NCBI GenBank assembly: GCA_028532985.1
Contig: JANCIK010000002.1
Location: 1,736,001 to 1,800,000 of the forward strand
Reading direction: 5' to 3'
Origin: Stropharia rugosoannulata
Taxonomy: Eukaryota; Basidiomycota; Agaricomycetes; Agaricales; Strophariaceae
DNA: 64,000 bases
This document shows, piece by piece, positions 23,915-35,341 of this stretch (its first letter is position 1; each line of letters begins with the position of its first letter). A model generated the notes under the pieces. It searched no databases, was not told the DNA's origin, and worked only from the letters and a program-made list of their open reading frames with translations. The translations under genes and the position numbers were made by a program.

Positions 23915-24391
23915 ATTGGTCTAGATAGAAGGCACGCAATTCTGAGGGGGAAATATGCAAAGGAGATTTTGGACTTGCTATCTATGCATTATTTTGATAT
24001 TTGAGATACATGTTGGAGCAAGCAATAGGCATGCATTGGCATACAATGCTTAATGCGTTGAACGTCAAAATAGCGGAGTTTTAACCAAGATGGCGTAAAC
24101 AAATTTTGGTAGGCTCACGGTTTCCACCCCTTTTCCATCTTATTGCCCTACTACTATAACGAGTCCATATCCTGCAATTGTCTTTCCGTTAATTTTCTGT
24201 TAATTTTACTGGATTTGAATCACCTTACATCGAATTCTCTTTAATCGACCCTTGACCATTGTAAAAGTTGAAGCGCCTTTTTGTTAATACGCCAAAGGGC
24301 ATGTACGTAGCCAAGCCCTCTCTTGCATATGCATCTGCTTCATCTTTGTAACAGATTATAATATAAAACGATATAGGAGGAAAGCCCTAAA
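23915..24391. other. Intergenic, AT-rich
   Basis: No frame of note. A pyrimidine-rich stretch (24120-24200) lies upstream of the next gene, as often seen near fungal transcription starts. Confidence 0.4.
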
Positions 24392-27300
24392 ATGAATAAA
24401 AACCCGTTTCTTCCTGCTCCCAGTTTTACGCCGCAGCAGCCCCCTTTGCCGCCTGGGCCTCCACCTCCTCAACCAGGACAAGCAGATTATTCGGGATGGT
24501 GGAATGGAACCAATGCCCATGCCCCTCACGTCCAACCGCCCACCGTTGGTCCGTATACTCCTCAATGGGGACCATCTCAACCTCCCAGACCGCCTGCTGA
24601 GCAGAGCGCTCTGTATGCTAACTATGGCTATGGGACTCAAAATAATCACTGGCAGAGGCAGCAACAACAGCAGCAGCAAATTCAGCAATACCATCCGCCG
24701 CCCCAATTAATGCAACAGCAGCCTCCTCCTGCCCAACCCGCTTACAATCCATACCAGCCTACTGCTGGATATGCACAACCGTATGTCCCGCAGCCAGGCC
24801 CTCCTCCACAACCCATTGTTCAAGTTGGGTACCCTCATGCGCCTGCTCAACCGCAGCATATTTTTGTACAACCAATGGGTTCTCAACAACCCCAACATCA
24901 ACAGCACCAGCCGCATCAGCCACGCCATCATCATAATTCACCACAGCATTTGCCTCCTGCCAAAAGGCAGCGATTCGATGGCCCAAATAATAATTCTCGT
25001 CATCATCAAGGTCAACAACATCACCAACAACCTCCTCAGCCTCAATTTCAACCTCCCCCAGCACCACCACAAAATCCAGCCAATTTCCCCGCGTCAAATC
25101 GTAACGGTCCGCCCTCAGGTCCGGGCGGCAGAGGGGGTGGCCCAAGCGGACCAGGTGGTCGGACTGGTATGACAGGAGCACGAGGTGGACGAGGAGGTTC
25201 TATGAGTGGTAACAGAGGTGGATTAGGTGGAGGAAGAGGCCGTGCAGGGAGTTTCGTCGGAGGTTCTGCGTCAATGCGAGGTGGAGGTCCGGGAACAAAT
25301 GCCCCCTTACGCGGTCAACATTCCCGGAATAATTTCAACAGCGGAGGAAAGGATTTCAATCGGCGTGGAGGTGGAAATTCAGGTTCCTTCAACGCTGGAG
25401 CGGGGAGTGGTGGATATCACCAAGGAACAGCTTCCTTCCGAGGTCGCAACCAAGGCCAGTCTGGAGCTAATCGGGGCAGAGGTGATCAAGGAAATTCCTC
25501 ATTTGCTTCACGAGACGGAGCACAGTCCTCAAACTTCGGCGGTAAGAAAGATGAGAATCGTCGGACACTTACAGATTTCAAGATTGTTGGTCTGTCTATA
25601 TCTGAATTGGGTTGGACATGGGGTGCGATTCCATCTTCTGTGGTTAAACTTGAAGATGGAACCAGCGATGTTGACAATGTTGGGTTGCCAAACACTTCAA
25701 TTAAACAGGAAGTAAAGGAGGAAAGTGCAGAAGATACCCTTTTGCCACCTGCAACCGCGCCTCAAGGGTCAGAAATCAAAGAGGAAGTAAAGGATGAGAA
25801 CGTCCCTGTTCCCAGCAATGACATTGACATGGCAGAAGCTTCTACAGCTGCGGAGAGTCTACCTTCTGCTCATGTGTCTACGGAGACACATACAAGCCAG
25901 CCTCCGCCGTCTCGCATCCGGATTTATTTCCATACGCCTGTCACTGCTGATGATTCACGTCCCATTCCTCATAATGCTTCTTATGGAGACGTTCCTACAG
26001 ATACTCGCAAGGGGAAGCGAAAGAAGTTGGAGGACGACGATGGTGATGTGGACGAGCGGCGTGGGCCACCACCACCACCCCAGATGGCTAGTGCTGCAGC
26101 TGACGATAGATCCAGCGTTGATCCCAGCGTTGATCCCAGTGTGGCTGAGACAGCAAGCGAGGCTGATTGGTTAATGGCTGCTATTGTCGAAGGTGAAGAG
26201 GAGGAAGCAGATGCCGCAGATGCCCTTCACATGCAGGACGAGGACGAGCACATTTCACACTTAAATTCTGATGTGAAGGAACCAGAGCATGGTCCTTCAA
26301 GTAATCTTGACGAGACTCAAAACGGGGGCGCAGTTGATCATGGTGGTAAGCAAAGACCCGCCGTTTTTGATGTTCCTAGTGTGAAAGCTCCTCTTCATCA
26401 TGTGGAGAGTGCAGGCCTATCGCCTCGCGCGCACACTGCTGACTTTTTTCCTTTCCTCAAAGGCACTGTCCATGATGTGGATGCGACGGAGCATATTGAA
26501 TTTAATATTTCGGGGTCGTCTGCAGTGGTTGGAAGCGATGTTGGCGACAGTACTCAGCTGGGCGAAGGTCCAATCGGATCTCCCGGCCTTGTAGCTGCTT
26601 CGTTGGACCCTGTTCCAGCTGGCCCTGTTTCAAATTCTGATTCTCATGCTTCAATGGGTGACCCAGAGCAATCAACTGTTGGCACTGAGCCTGTTGTTGC
26701 TTCAGAGGCCACTGTTCCTGATTCTATCGTTTCCAATGTTCTCTCTTCGCCTCAAAGCGATTTTCATGGTCACAATGCGTCCGTACACGTTATTATCTTA
26801 TCTCTATTTTTCCTCACGCGAACATGTTTTGCACAGAGCTAACCATTCTGCTGACGATCAGCCTTCTGATACTTACATTCCTACAGAACCACAGCCCGAC
26901 TCTCAGCCAAAGTCGTTACAGGTCGTCGCTATGGAACCTACCCTGCTCAATATTGAAAGTCAAGATACTGTTCTAAACGAAGATAGTCAAATGTCCCAGT
27001 TTGTCGAGCCCGAACATCTACCTGAGCCTCCTGCGTCCCCGCTATCAAATACCCTTCCGTCTACAACCTCATCCCCACATGGCGAAGTAGTTATTCCTAC
27101 AGCACCCAAAGCTGACTTGAAGGTTGGAAAATCTCCTTCTGCAAATCGTCTTTCTATTTCCTACTCTTCTGGAAATCGGCGTCTGGTCATGGATGCTGAA
27201 GTTGTGGAAAGTTTGAAATTGTTCCGGAAGGAGGGACGCATTGAAATTCTAGTCAATGTTGCTAAAGAGAAAGATGAAACTCTGAGAGGCATATTGGTAG

Positions 27301-28129
27301 GCGTTGTTATTGATTCCTCGAAAACGTGTGTTAATGTAATTTGTATTAGGTTGAGGCCTTATCCGAAGTAACTAAGTCCTACCTGCCATTACCTCCAGCC
27401 TCAAATACACCACTAGAATCCGACTGTACTGTTCCACCCTTCTGGAATCTGACTCCTCCTGCCTCGATCCAGCTTATCGTTTACCTCGATACAGCCAGAC
27501 CTTTGTCCGAGCCTAAGTGGGCTAAGACTGGAGATGTTCAAGACTGGCTTAAGAGCATGTTTGGACGCATGTTTTGGGTTGCTGGAGATGCCGCCGAAGG
27601 ATGGGAAAAGAAAATACAAGTGGTCGATCCTGATCCTGTAAGTCTATTAATCAAATAGAGTGCACTCTCCTGCTGACTTGGAGGTCAGCCCCCAACAATT
27701 TGGACTGTTCTTGAGGGATGGTCTATGAATTCTCCCGTCGGGACTCCAACTGAACGCCAAAGATTCCTGAAGACACATCTAACAGAAGTCGATAATATGT
27801 TGGAAATTCTTTTGCGTCTTGTCCGTGGAGAAAGAGCGACAGCCTTTTCCCAGTCAACACCCACTATTTCCGCCCCAAGTGTCTCGGGTCCTCTTCTTGC
27901 AGCCCTTCAGGGATCTGCTCACGGAGCTCAACAAACGCATGTGTCACTGGCGGTTCTTGCCTTGTTCAGGTTAACGCAGGACTACGCAGAAAAAACCATG
28001 GGAGACAAAGCTAAAACAGACGTGGAGGAACATGTTGGCGAGATCATCCGGTGCCTTCCTTCGCATCTTGTTTATAAGAGCCTCGATGGAATATTCAAAG
28101 AATGGCGGGTAGATAAGAAGGGCCGGTAA
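24392..28129 (+). CDS. Large RGG-box, Gln/Pro-rich protein of unknown function
   Basis: I do not recognise the family. Four exons (introns 26779-26836, 27297-27349 and 27638-27688) code for 1,191 residues. Residues 1 to about 230 are Pro/Gln/His-rich. Residues about 230-390 are a Gly/Arg stretch with many RGG units (GARGGRGGS, NRGGLGGGRGRAG), typical of RNA-binding and phase-separating proteins and of Arg methylation. A long acidic Ser/Pro part follows, with GKRKKLEDDDGD and a VDPSVDPSVA repeat. The folded part is the C-terminal third: LSISYSSGNRRLVMDAEVVESLKLFRKEGRIEILV, then PPFWNLTPPASIQLIVYLDTARPLSEPKW and a helical end. The first intron has the unusual donor GTCCGT. Role in RNA handling is only suggested by the RGG region. 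Confidence 0.85.
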
Positions 28130-28573
28130 CAACATCATACGCTACGGTAGGCCGTTTTGACATTCTGAGTCCTTGTAGAAATTCGTAGATAATGATTACT
28201 TACTCGTAATTGTTCACTCTACTCTCGTAAGAAATGTAATATTGATCCTTGTTAGTGCAATTTTGATAACCCCTTCCCAATTGGAAATACTAAACAGCTC
28301 CGACGTCTTTGCCAACATATTCAATCTATTTAGGTGTAGTGCGTGTAGTGCTAGCACGGCGGTTCTCAGTGCAGGCCCAAGGGTTTAAGTACTAGGGTTT
28401 ACTGCGTCTATACACGTGATCTATGGAAGTAATGTATGAGCTTGAGAAGGAATCCTGATTGTGTCTTTGATTGTCGCATTTACCCTGAATTCACGTGCAT
28501 AACTTGCTCAAATCGTCTCCCTTATATACTATCACCAGTCGAGTCATACTCTGCCACCTCTCATCTGTCTTCC
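28130..28573. other. Intergenic before the eIF2B delta gene
   Basis: No supported gene. Contains two ACGTG cores (28413, 28492). The frame of the next gene stays open upstream to 28436, but the extra residues are not protein-like. Confidence 0.4.
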
Positions 28574-30200
28574 ATGCCTGTTCCAACGATCATAGATCCA
28601 CCGCCGTTGGGTGGTGCAAAACCTGCAGGACAGCCAGCCCAGAAACCGACAACAAAAGCGGAACGCAGAGAGCTTCAGGAAAAACAAAGAGCAGCTAAAG
28701 CAGCTCTTAAGCAACCGCCCCAAGCAAAGCAGCAACAAGGAAGTACCGCACCTACTTCAGGTAACCAACAAAAGCCAAAGGCAGCGGCGACACCGCAGAG
28801 GAAAACATTCATTGCAGAATCAGCAGGCGGCAAACATGCCCAAGCTTCGAAGGACACTGGACTTCCTGGAGGCTCGGTTGAAGACAGCTCGGCGAAGCAA
28901 ATGTCGCATGGGCTACGGATATTTTCCCACTTTGGGCAGCCAAAACCTATCGGCCACACCGTCAAGGGCGACATCCATCCCGCAATAATCAGACTGGGCT
29001 TGATGTTCTCCGAGTTCAAAATATGCGGATCGAATGCACGGTGCATATCAATGCTCACAGCTTTCAAACAGGTAAGGATATGTAATCTATGTTTTAATTT
29101 AGACTAAGGCCTTTGCAGGTAATACAAGATTACACTACCCCATCGCATAGCACGATATCGCGGCATCTAATGACTCACCTCTCACCCCAAATTACACATC
29201 TTGTTTCTGCAAGACCTATGTCCGTTACAATGGGTAATGCAATCAGGGAATTGAAACTGGAAATCAGCGGTGTTGACATTGATATGATCGAGCAGGACGT
29301 AAGTTATCTTTCTTGTATATGATCCCTCGAGGCTGAAATATTGAATTTACGCAGGCGAAAAATAAGCTTTACGACTACATCAACACCTACATTCAGGACC
29401 GCATTACAACCGCCGATAAAGTCATCCAAGAATTGGCAGGCAAAAAGATCAAAGACGGTGATGTCGTTTTGACATACGCTAGGCTAGTACTCAAACTTTC
29501 ATTTTTATATCGCGTCCTCATTTTGCTCAGATCTTCCGTTGTCGAAAAGGTGCTCCTGTCAGAGTATGCTTCTGGCAAGAGATTCTCCGTGATCGTGGTA
29601 GACTCAAAGCCATTACTTGAAGGTACATTTATATCCCCAGTTTTTACGAAAGATGGCTCACTTTTGGCTATTGTACATTAGGGAAAGAACTACTCAAATC
29701 ACTCACAGATGGCCCTGATCCAATTCCTTGCACATATGCACTGCTTCCCGCTCTTCCTGCCCTATTATCGGAAGTGTCTACTGTGTTTGTCGGAGCTCAC
29801 GCTCTCTTTTCAAACGGCGCCGTATACTCCCGTGCTGGGACTGCCATGGTGGCCATGATGGCCAAGTCTCATAGTGTACCCGTCGTGGTCTGTTGCGAGA
29901 CCTATAAATTCAGTGATGGAGTCATGGTTGACGGATTTAGCAAAAATGAACTGGGTACTTCAATTAATTTTGCGCTATGAACAGAGCTAATATTATGTGG
30001 TTGTAGTGCCTCCATCAATCATCCAAAAGAACACCAAGATCGATGACTTGACAAGATCTTCTTTGCAATTGGAGAAGCTTAACCCATTATATGATCTCAC
30101 CCCTCCAACATATATCACTGCAGTGGTCACAGAAGTCGGACTTATTCCTCCCAGCAGTATTGGCTCCATACCATTGGCATTAGGTAAAACATCGCTGTAA
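28574..30200 (+). CDS. GCD2: Translation initiation factor eIF2B subunit delta
   Basis: One of the regulatory subunits of the guanine-nucleotide exchange factor for eIF2, target of eIF2-alpha phosphorylation. After a basic, Ala/Lys/Gln-rich head (PTTKAERRELQEKQRAAKAA) comes the Rossmann-like domain: SARPMSVTMGNAIRELKLEI, KRFSVIVVDSKPLLEGKELL, VFVGAHALFSNGAVYSRAGT, AKSHSVPVVVCCETYKFSD and the closing LNPLYDLTPPTYITAVVTE with GLIPPSSI, all diagnostic. Five introns; the last, at about 29954-30006, removes an in-frame TAA and joins KNEL to VPPSII. I start at MPVPTIIDPPPLGG; an in-frame ATG at 28436 is less likely. It is tail to tail with the MTFP1-like gene, 103 bases apart. Confidence 0.92.
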
Positions 30201-30302
30201 ACGTCTATATCGTACATGCTGTGTAAATTATGATGTAGTAGTGTAAAGTATAGAACATGGGGATCTACAAATCCAAGCGCGATTTGGACTGATTTCCAAT
30301 AA

Positions 30303-31087
30303 TTATAGTTTATCGGCATGGGGTTTGGATTTCTGTTGCGCTTGATTTCTTTCAATGAGTCTTTCCCGAATCCAATCGAAGGCGCGGTCCGTGGCTTTCT
30401 CGACAGGATGATCAAAGAGATATGGTAGGATAGGAACAACTGCGAGACCAGTCATTGTCGGGCCCCAGGTTTTAACTTTGATGTTAGTTGCATTCTTGAA
30501 AACTTTTTTTGACTGTGCGACAGCAGTGTGAATAGTCAGTGCAGGAAGGGCCCTGGGATAACGTAGTAAGTTGGGGCTTGCAAGAAAAGTGATCACAACG
30601 TACATTGAAGCAAGTGACTGGAAGGTTGCGCGCTGTATAGCTGAAATACCTATGCGAGTAGGTTCCGAGAAGTTAGCAGCCTCAATGGGAGTGGGGCCGC
30701 GGTGGTAGTTCTTGTACGAATCATAAGCGACATCTCTGTTGTATGTAAGCTTGCACGTTGAGTAATGAAAGACTGGCATAGGAAAATACTGACCCTGAGA
30801 GATAAAGCCACGAAACACCGTATGCAGCAGTAACAACCCAAGGTGGTACTACAGGACGAAATGCCTCACCAACATCACTTGTCTACGCGTAACAGTGAGT
30901 ATGAAGGAAAGTCTGGAGAACTTGCGCATACATAGGCGACGTAACGTGACGCTGCACGCAAGGCTGTTCGCAAACGAGCACCATAGGCCATGTAACGGAT
31001 ATCTGATTCTGTCGAGTCTACATCACGATCAGCAAGTTCAACGATCTTTTCTTGGGCGGCCTTTGCAGTAATTTCTGTGGAGGACAT
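30303..31087 (-). CDS. Mitochondrial fission process protein 1-like (MTFP1)
   Basis: An inner mitochondrial membrane protein of the MTP18/MTFP1 family, which affects mitochondrial fission. From MSSTEITAKAAQEKIVELAD, it has DSTESDIRYMAYGARLRTALRAASRYVAYTSDVGEAFRPVV split across an intron, VVTAAYGVSWLYLSGDVAYDSY (first hydrophobic span), and the C-terminal PILPYLFDHPVEKATDRAFD, which is the family signature with the DHPVE motif. Four introns. Roughly 190 residues, near the human length of 166. It starts 157 bases from the divergent FHA-forkhead gene. Confidence 0.85.
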
Positions 31088-31150
31088 TGTGAAGCGAGGT
31101 AAGAGCATCCCGATTCCCGGGACCGACGCCTTCCGATCTGAAGAGCGCGT

Positions 31151-31156
31151 CACGTG
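31151..31156. promoter_or_regulatory. CACGTG E-box in the MTFP1-like/forkhead divergent promoter
   Basis: The palindrome lies 64 bases before the MTFP1-like start and 89 bases before the forkhead start, almost midway in the 157-base spacer. Confidence 0.4.
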
Positions 31157-31244
31157 AATACCGGAATGTACTGCTCTCACTTGTAATTGACCACGACGTC
31201 GCAAGCATTGAACCCGCCCTCTACACCCCTTTCCCTCCCCATAC

Positions 31245-33602
31245 ATGGATGCACGGACGCGAACAGCTTCCCCCGCTGCTGGAAATGCTGACATCAAGCG
31301 AGAATCCACCCCCCCAGTGCAGGACAAGATATCTGCATACTACTCCCTTGTCTTTCCCCATTACACGTTCTATATTCAAACGCTTTCTATAACTATTGGG
31401 CGGCGATGCTCTCCGAATGCTGCGTCCTCAGCAGCAGTAGCAGACACCTCACAGGTTGACGTTGACCTTGGAGCCCTGAAGAGCGTTTCAAGGTTACATG
31501 CTAAGATTGAATATGACCAAGATGAAGACCGTTTCGTGCTTATCGTCATTGGTCGCAATGGCGCATGGGTGGACGGAGTTTGGTCAGGAACTGGTACTCG
31601 CGCACCTTTGGGTGAAAGGTGAGTGCGCTGTGTGTGGCTTTCTGAAAGGAAACAATTATAATGTCGACTAGGTCACAAATACAAATTGCCTCCCGCACTT
31701 TCCACTTTGTTCTCCCTCCCCCGCCCCCTCCAGAGGATACGCCTTCGCCCAGCTCTCAGTCCTCTACTCATCGCCCTAGATCCCCTTCAATAGACATCAC
31801 ATCAATATCTCCGCCTTCCTCTCAACCATCCCATTCTCCGCTTCCACTAGAAGTGAAGCTCCCACCCGCCTCCCCAGAGCCTGAATTACAACTTCCAGTC
31901 TCGCCACCTCCTAAACCAAAGCCAAATTCTCAACCCCAATTTCCACCTCAGCCAGAATTACCTAACTCTAATTCAATTGGCAAATCAGGCAAGACTAATC
32001 CCAAGAAGCGGAAGAAGAGCGATGTTGATGCGCTACCTATTCTGGAGAGGCCGAAGCCAGAGGATATGCCTCCAAAACCGCCATTTACATATGCACAGCT
32101 TATTTATCGCGCAATAAAAGAAATTGGAGGGAAGGCCACGCTGCAGGAAATATGTTCGTGGATAATGAACACTCATGAATACTACCGCTATGCTGATAAC
32201 GCTTGGATGGTGATTAACATTATCGTTCTTTGATCTGTGCATACAATGACGTTCCCTGTAGAGCTCTGTCCGGCATAATCTTTCCTCTGGTCGAGCATTT
32301 ATGAAGGGAGAGCGGTGTGGTGGAGATAGAGGGAAGGGTTTCTTCTGGTCTGTTGATGAGAACTTTTCACGGACATTGGAGGAGCAAGAAATGAAGGTCA
32401 AGCAAGCTGCTGCTGCCGCTGCACAAGGGCTTCCTCCCAGCACTGCTGATACTAACGGTAAAAATCGTAAGAAAGACAAAGGCGCGATGCTGGAACCCCC
32501 GCTCAAGCGCAGTGTGAAGGGGGACCTCAAAGGTGTACCATTGCCACCCCCGCTTACATCCTCACCTCTACCGTTCAAAAATGCTCTATCCCCTACGCCT
32601 GCCCCTCCTGTGACTCATTCATCCAAGTCGCCTCTTGTATCCGAGCCCTCTATGCCAGCGCCGACGCCGTCGATGTCAGGAGTGTTTGCCTATCCCGCAA
32701 TGTCACAGCATAATTCGAATCAACTGAGGGTAGCACCTCAACAAGCCTCGACTTCGACGATAGCTTATGCAAACACTGTTTCAAACGGCTCGAACCCATA
32801 TGCCTCATTAACGCAACCTAATTGGGGCATGCATCCCGCCACCTCCAACACTCAGACTTCACAATCCCCTGCACCTGTATCTACCACGTCTACAACACCA
32901 CTCCGGACTACCATTTCTCCTAAACCCCCACCCACCGCAGTAGCAGTAACTTCCGCAGTTCCTGATGTTGTTATACCAATCATCCTCGGCCCTATACCCC
33001 CCACGCATCCAGATTATTCCTCCAACCATCCAAATAACTCGGTGAAGGAAGGTTATATGATTCTACATGAACGAAAGCTTATCCTGGACCCTGACGTCTT
33101 TGCCGAACTGACGAAGGAGATGCTTGATGAGCTTGAGAAGATGGGCGCCAGGGAAGCGCTGGGTGTCCTGACCAGTCATATGATCAGGGCACTCAAGGAG
33201 AGACGGGCCAAGGGCAGAGGGAAGGATAAAGGCAACAGACGACCTAAAGGCGCGGGCCGCAATGGCGCTGCGAAGAAGGGGGCTGTGGCCACCACTGCAC
33301 CGTTTACGAACGTGCCACTAGGCGATCGGAGGAAAGTTATAGTTGACAGTGCTGGTACTGCTGAAACGGAAGCTGGGAGAGCGCTCAACGCTGCCACGCT
33401 GGGTTCTGTTCCACCGGCTACTACACCTGCGCCGACTCTAGCCGTAGCATCAGCGGAAAGTAAGCCTGTAGCAAGTATTCCAGGAGGACAGGAGGACGCA
33501 GCACCTGGTTCGCCTATAATTGTGATTGACGACGATTCAGATGACGACGAACCAGCGGCGAAACGCAGGAAGGTGGAGGATGGCTTAGCAGCTCCCTTAT
33601 GA
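31245..33602 (+). CDS. FHA-domain forkhead transcription factor (Fkh1/Fkh2 type)
   Basis: A nuclear regulator with the two-domain layout of yeast Fkh1/2, which set mitotic gene timing with cyclin B. The FHA domain covers about residues 30-130 (ITIGRR, SVSRLHAKIEYD, GRNGAWVDG; Arg and Ser-x-x-His contact phosphothreonine). A Pro/Ser linker with PKKRKKSD (nuclear signal) leads to the winged helix: PPFTYAQLIYRAIKEIGG, QEICSWIMNTHEYYRYADNAW, then SSVRHNLSSGRAFMKGER after an intron, then GKGFFWSVDENF. The C-terminal half is Ser/Pro/Thr-rich with acidic DDDSDDDE near the end. Two introns, 740 or so residues. The helix-3 contacts (SxRHNLS) are intact. Confidence 0.93.
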
Positions 33603-35341
33603 TCATGAAGCTTTTATGACTTGATGAATCTATAGACTACTAGGCCGTTACTTGGGTACTGTGCTCTTTTTCCTTCCTCTTCCTATCCCATTGTACCTTT
33701 ATTACATTGCTAGCTTAATGTATATATAGTATTAGTGCTACTGCTTTTATGGGCTCCCCGTATTAATTGGGCTTATACGTGATTGTCTGTAAGCCTCTAA
33801 AGAATGCCTCGCAAGTTCAATTGAACGATCACGCCGAGGTAAGTACCAAGTATTACAACCATGACCAACTGAATTAGATATACTAGCTGACCATCAGTCA
33901 TTGCCTTCGTTCAAACCACTTCCTTTCCTATTTCACTGACGGCCCCCAGCCAGCTGCTAGCTTTTTGCGTGACTCTCGGTGTTTCTAAGTAGCTGTTGTC
34001 AAATCAATTTCTCTTGTGACAAATTCCAATGCCGCGAGTTTGCAAAACCTTTGTTAATCAATATGTAATATGTTTGGTTTTGTGCAAGTTTTGTCTGGTT
34101 ATTTCTTTCTTCAAGTAGAAATCAGAATCAGTCGTAAAAGCAAACGAGTATGTACAATTGATGTACAATGCTTCCAGAACGATCTTGGCTTCTTTGGAAT
34201 TTGCCTCAACCACCCCTTCAACTTAACTATGATGGGTTAATGCCTTACAAATACCCACTTTGCTGATGACCCTTAGTCTTTTTGGTTCTACGGACTGAGT
34301 AAATTACTGAGCGCTCTGTCAATCTCGCGCAGTCGCGGTTACATGCCTGCTCAGCGCTCAGCCACAGCCATACCCATTTTTTGTTGTGCCCACAGTCTGT
34401 GCTTAGTGCTTTAAGCCCGTTTTAGTCGTCGCTCCCTTCAATGGATTGAAAGACATGGGCAGCCTGGCGGAACGGGTGTAACCTCCACTCTTAAGTTCGA
34501 CATGCGAACTTGTCTACAACAGGAAGTACGAGCGTTTGCTCTGTAAAAGATCTCTGAGGTATATTTATGTGAGGCCCAGGGTTAGATCTATGTACACACA
34601 TGTGTATTTTTGCTGCACTTGTCTCCAAACACCGAGTCCGGCGAATAGGTTTCATGGGCAATGCCCGAATTGGTATCGGACTCATTATAATATTAGCCTG
34701 GCAGTATGTAACTCATGCCTGTCAATCATTGATGACTGAGGTCTCTAAGATTTGAGGCTCTGAGCTAAGCTTGCCACTTAAACATGATATGAAGCTTGAA
34801 GCTGCCTCTTCAGCATCTGAACGTGAAGTTGAAAGAAACGGTGCTACTTAAACTAACCAAAACTAAACATCCTCTTTGGCTCAGTTGAATTACGTACATT
34901 GCTTGAGTGCTGAATTCCTTTTGAAAGATTCTTCATTATTCAGAGTCTTGAGATGCACAAGACATCAATGTGCGGCTTTTGGGGTACAAGTCATAAATCA
35001 TCAGATCATGAGAACACTTTATTGCATCCGAGGACGACCAATTTTGACAAAGTCCGTGAGATTTCTGACATTACTGCCCGGATGGGAGAGACGCAAATAG
35101 TACATAGGCATGGCTGCGGGGGAACTGTGCCAGCAGCATGGTTCTCGGACGGCGCCGCTGCAGTAAACGTGCGTTGCGAAGACTGGCGGAGGCGAAAGCA
35201 CGTTCGCCGGTGACGGAATCTAAAATTACGGAGTGTTCCGGGTCTTAGCACGTGGACTGGGCAAAGTCGAGCCGCCGCTGATATCATAACTTGTGCTTTC
35301 AAACAAAACCACCATCGGCTCTATCCCGCTCGCCAGTGTTC
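33603..35341. other. Long intergenic region with the KCS1 promoter
   Basis: No gene supported in 1.7 kb; short frames at 34491-34739 on both strands are probably chance. A CACGTG at 35249-35254 lies about 90 bases before the KCS1 start. I looked for tRNA-like arms around 34440-34520 and found none that close. Confidence 0.4.

Noticed and set aside
34440..34520. Possible tRNA
   Set aside because: The arms do not pair into a cloverleaf and there is no TTCRANNC box in the right place.
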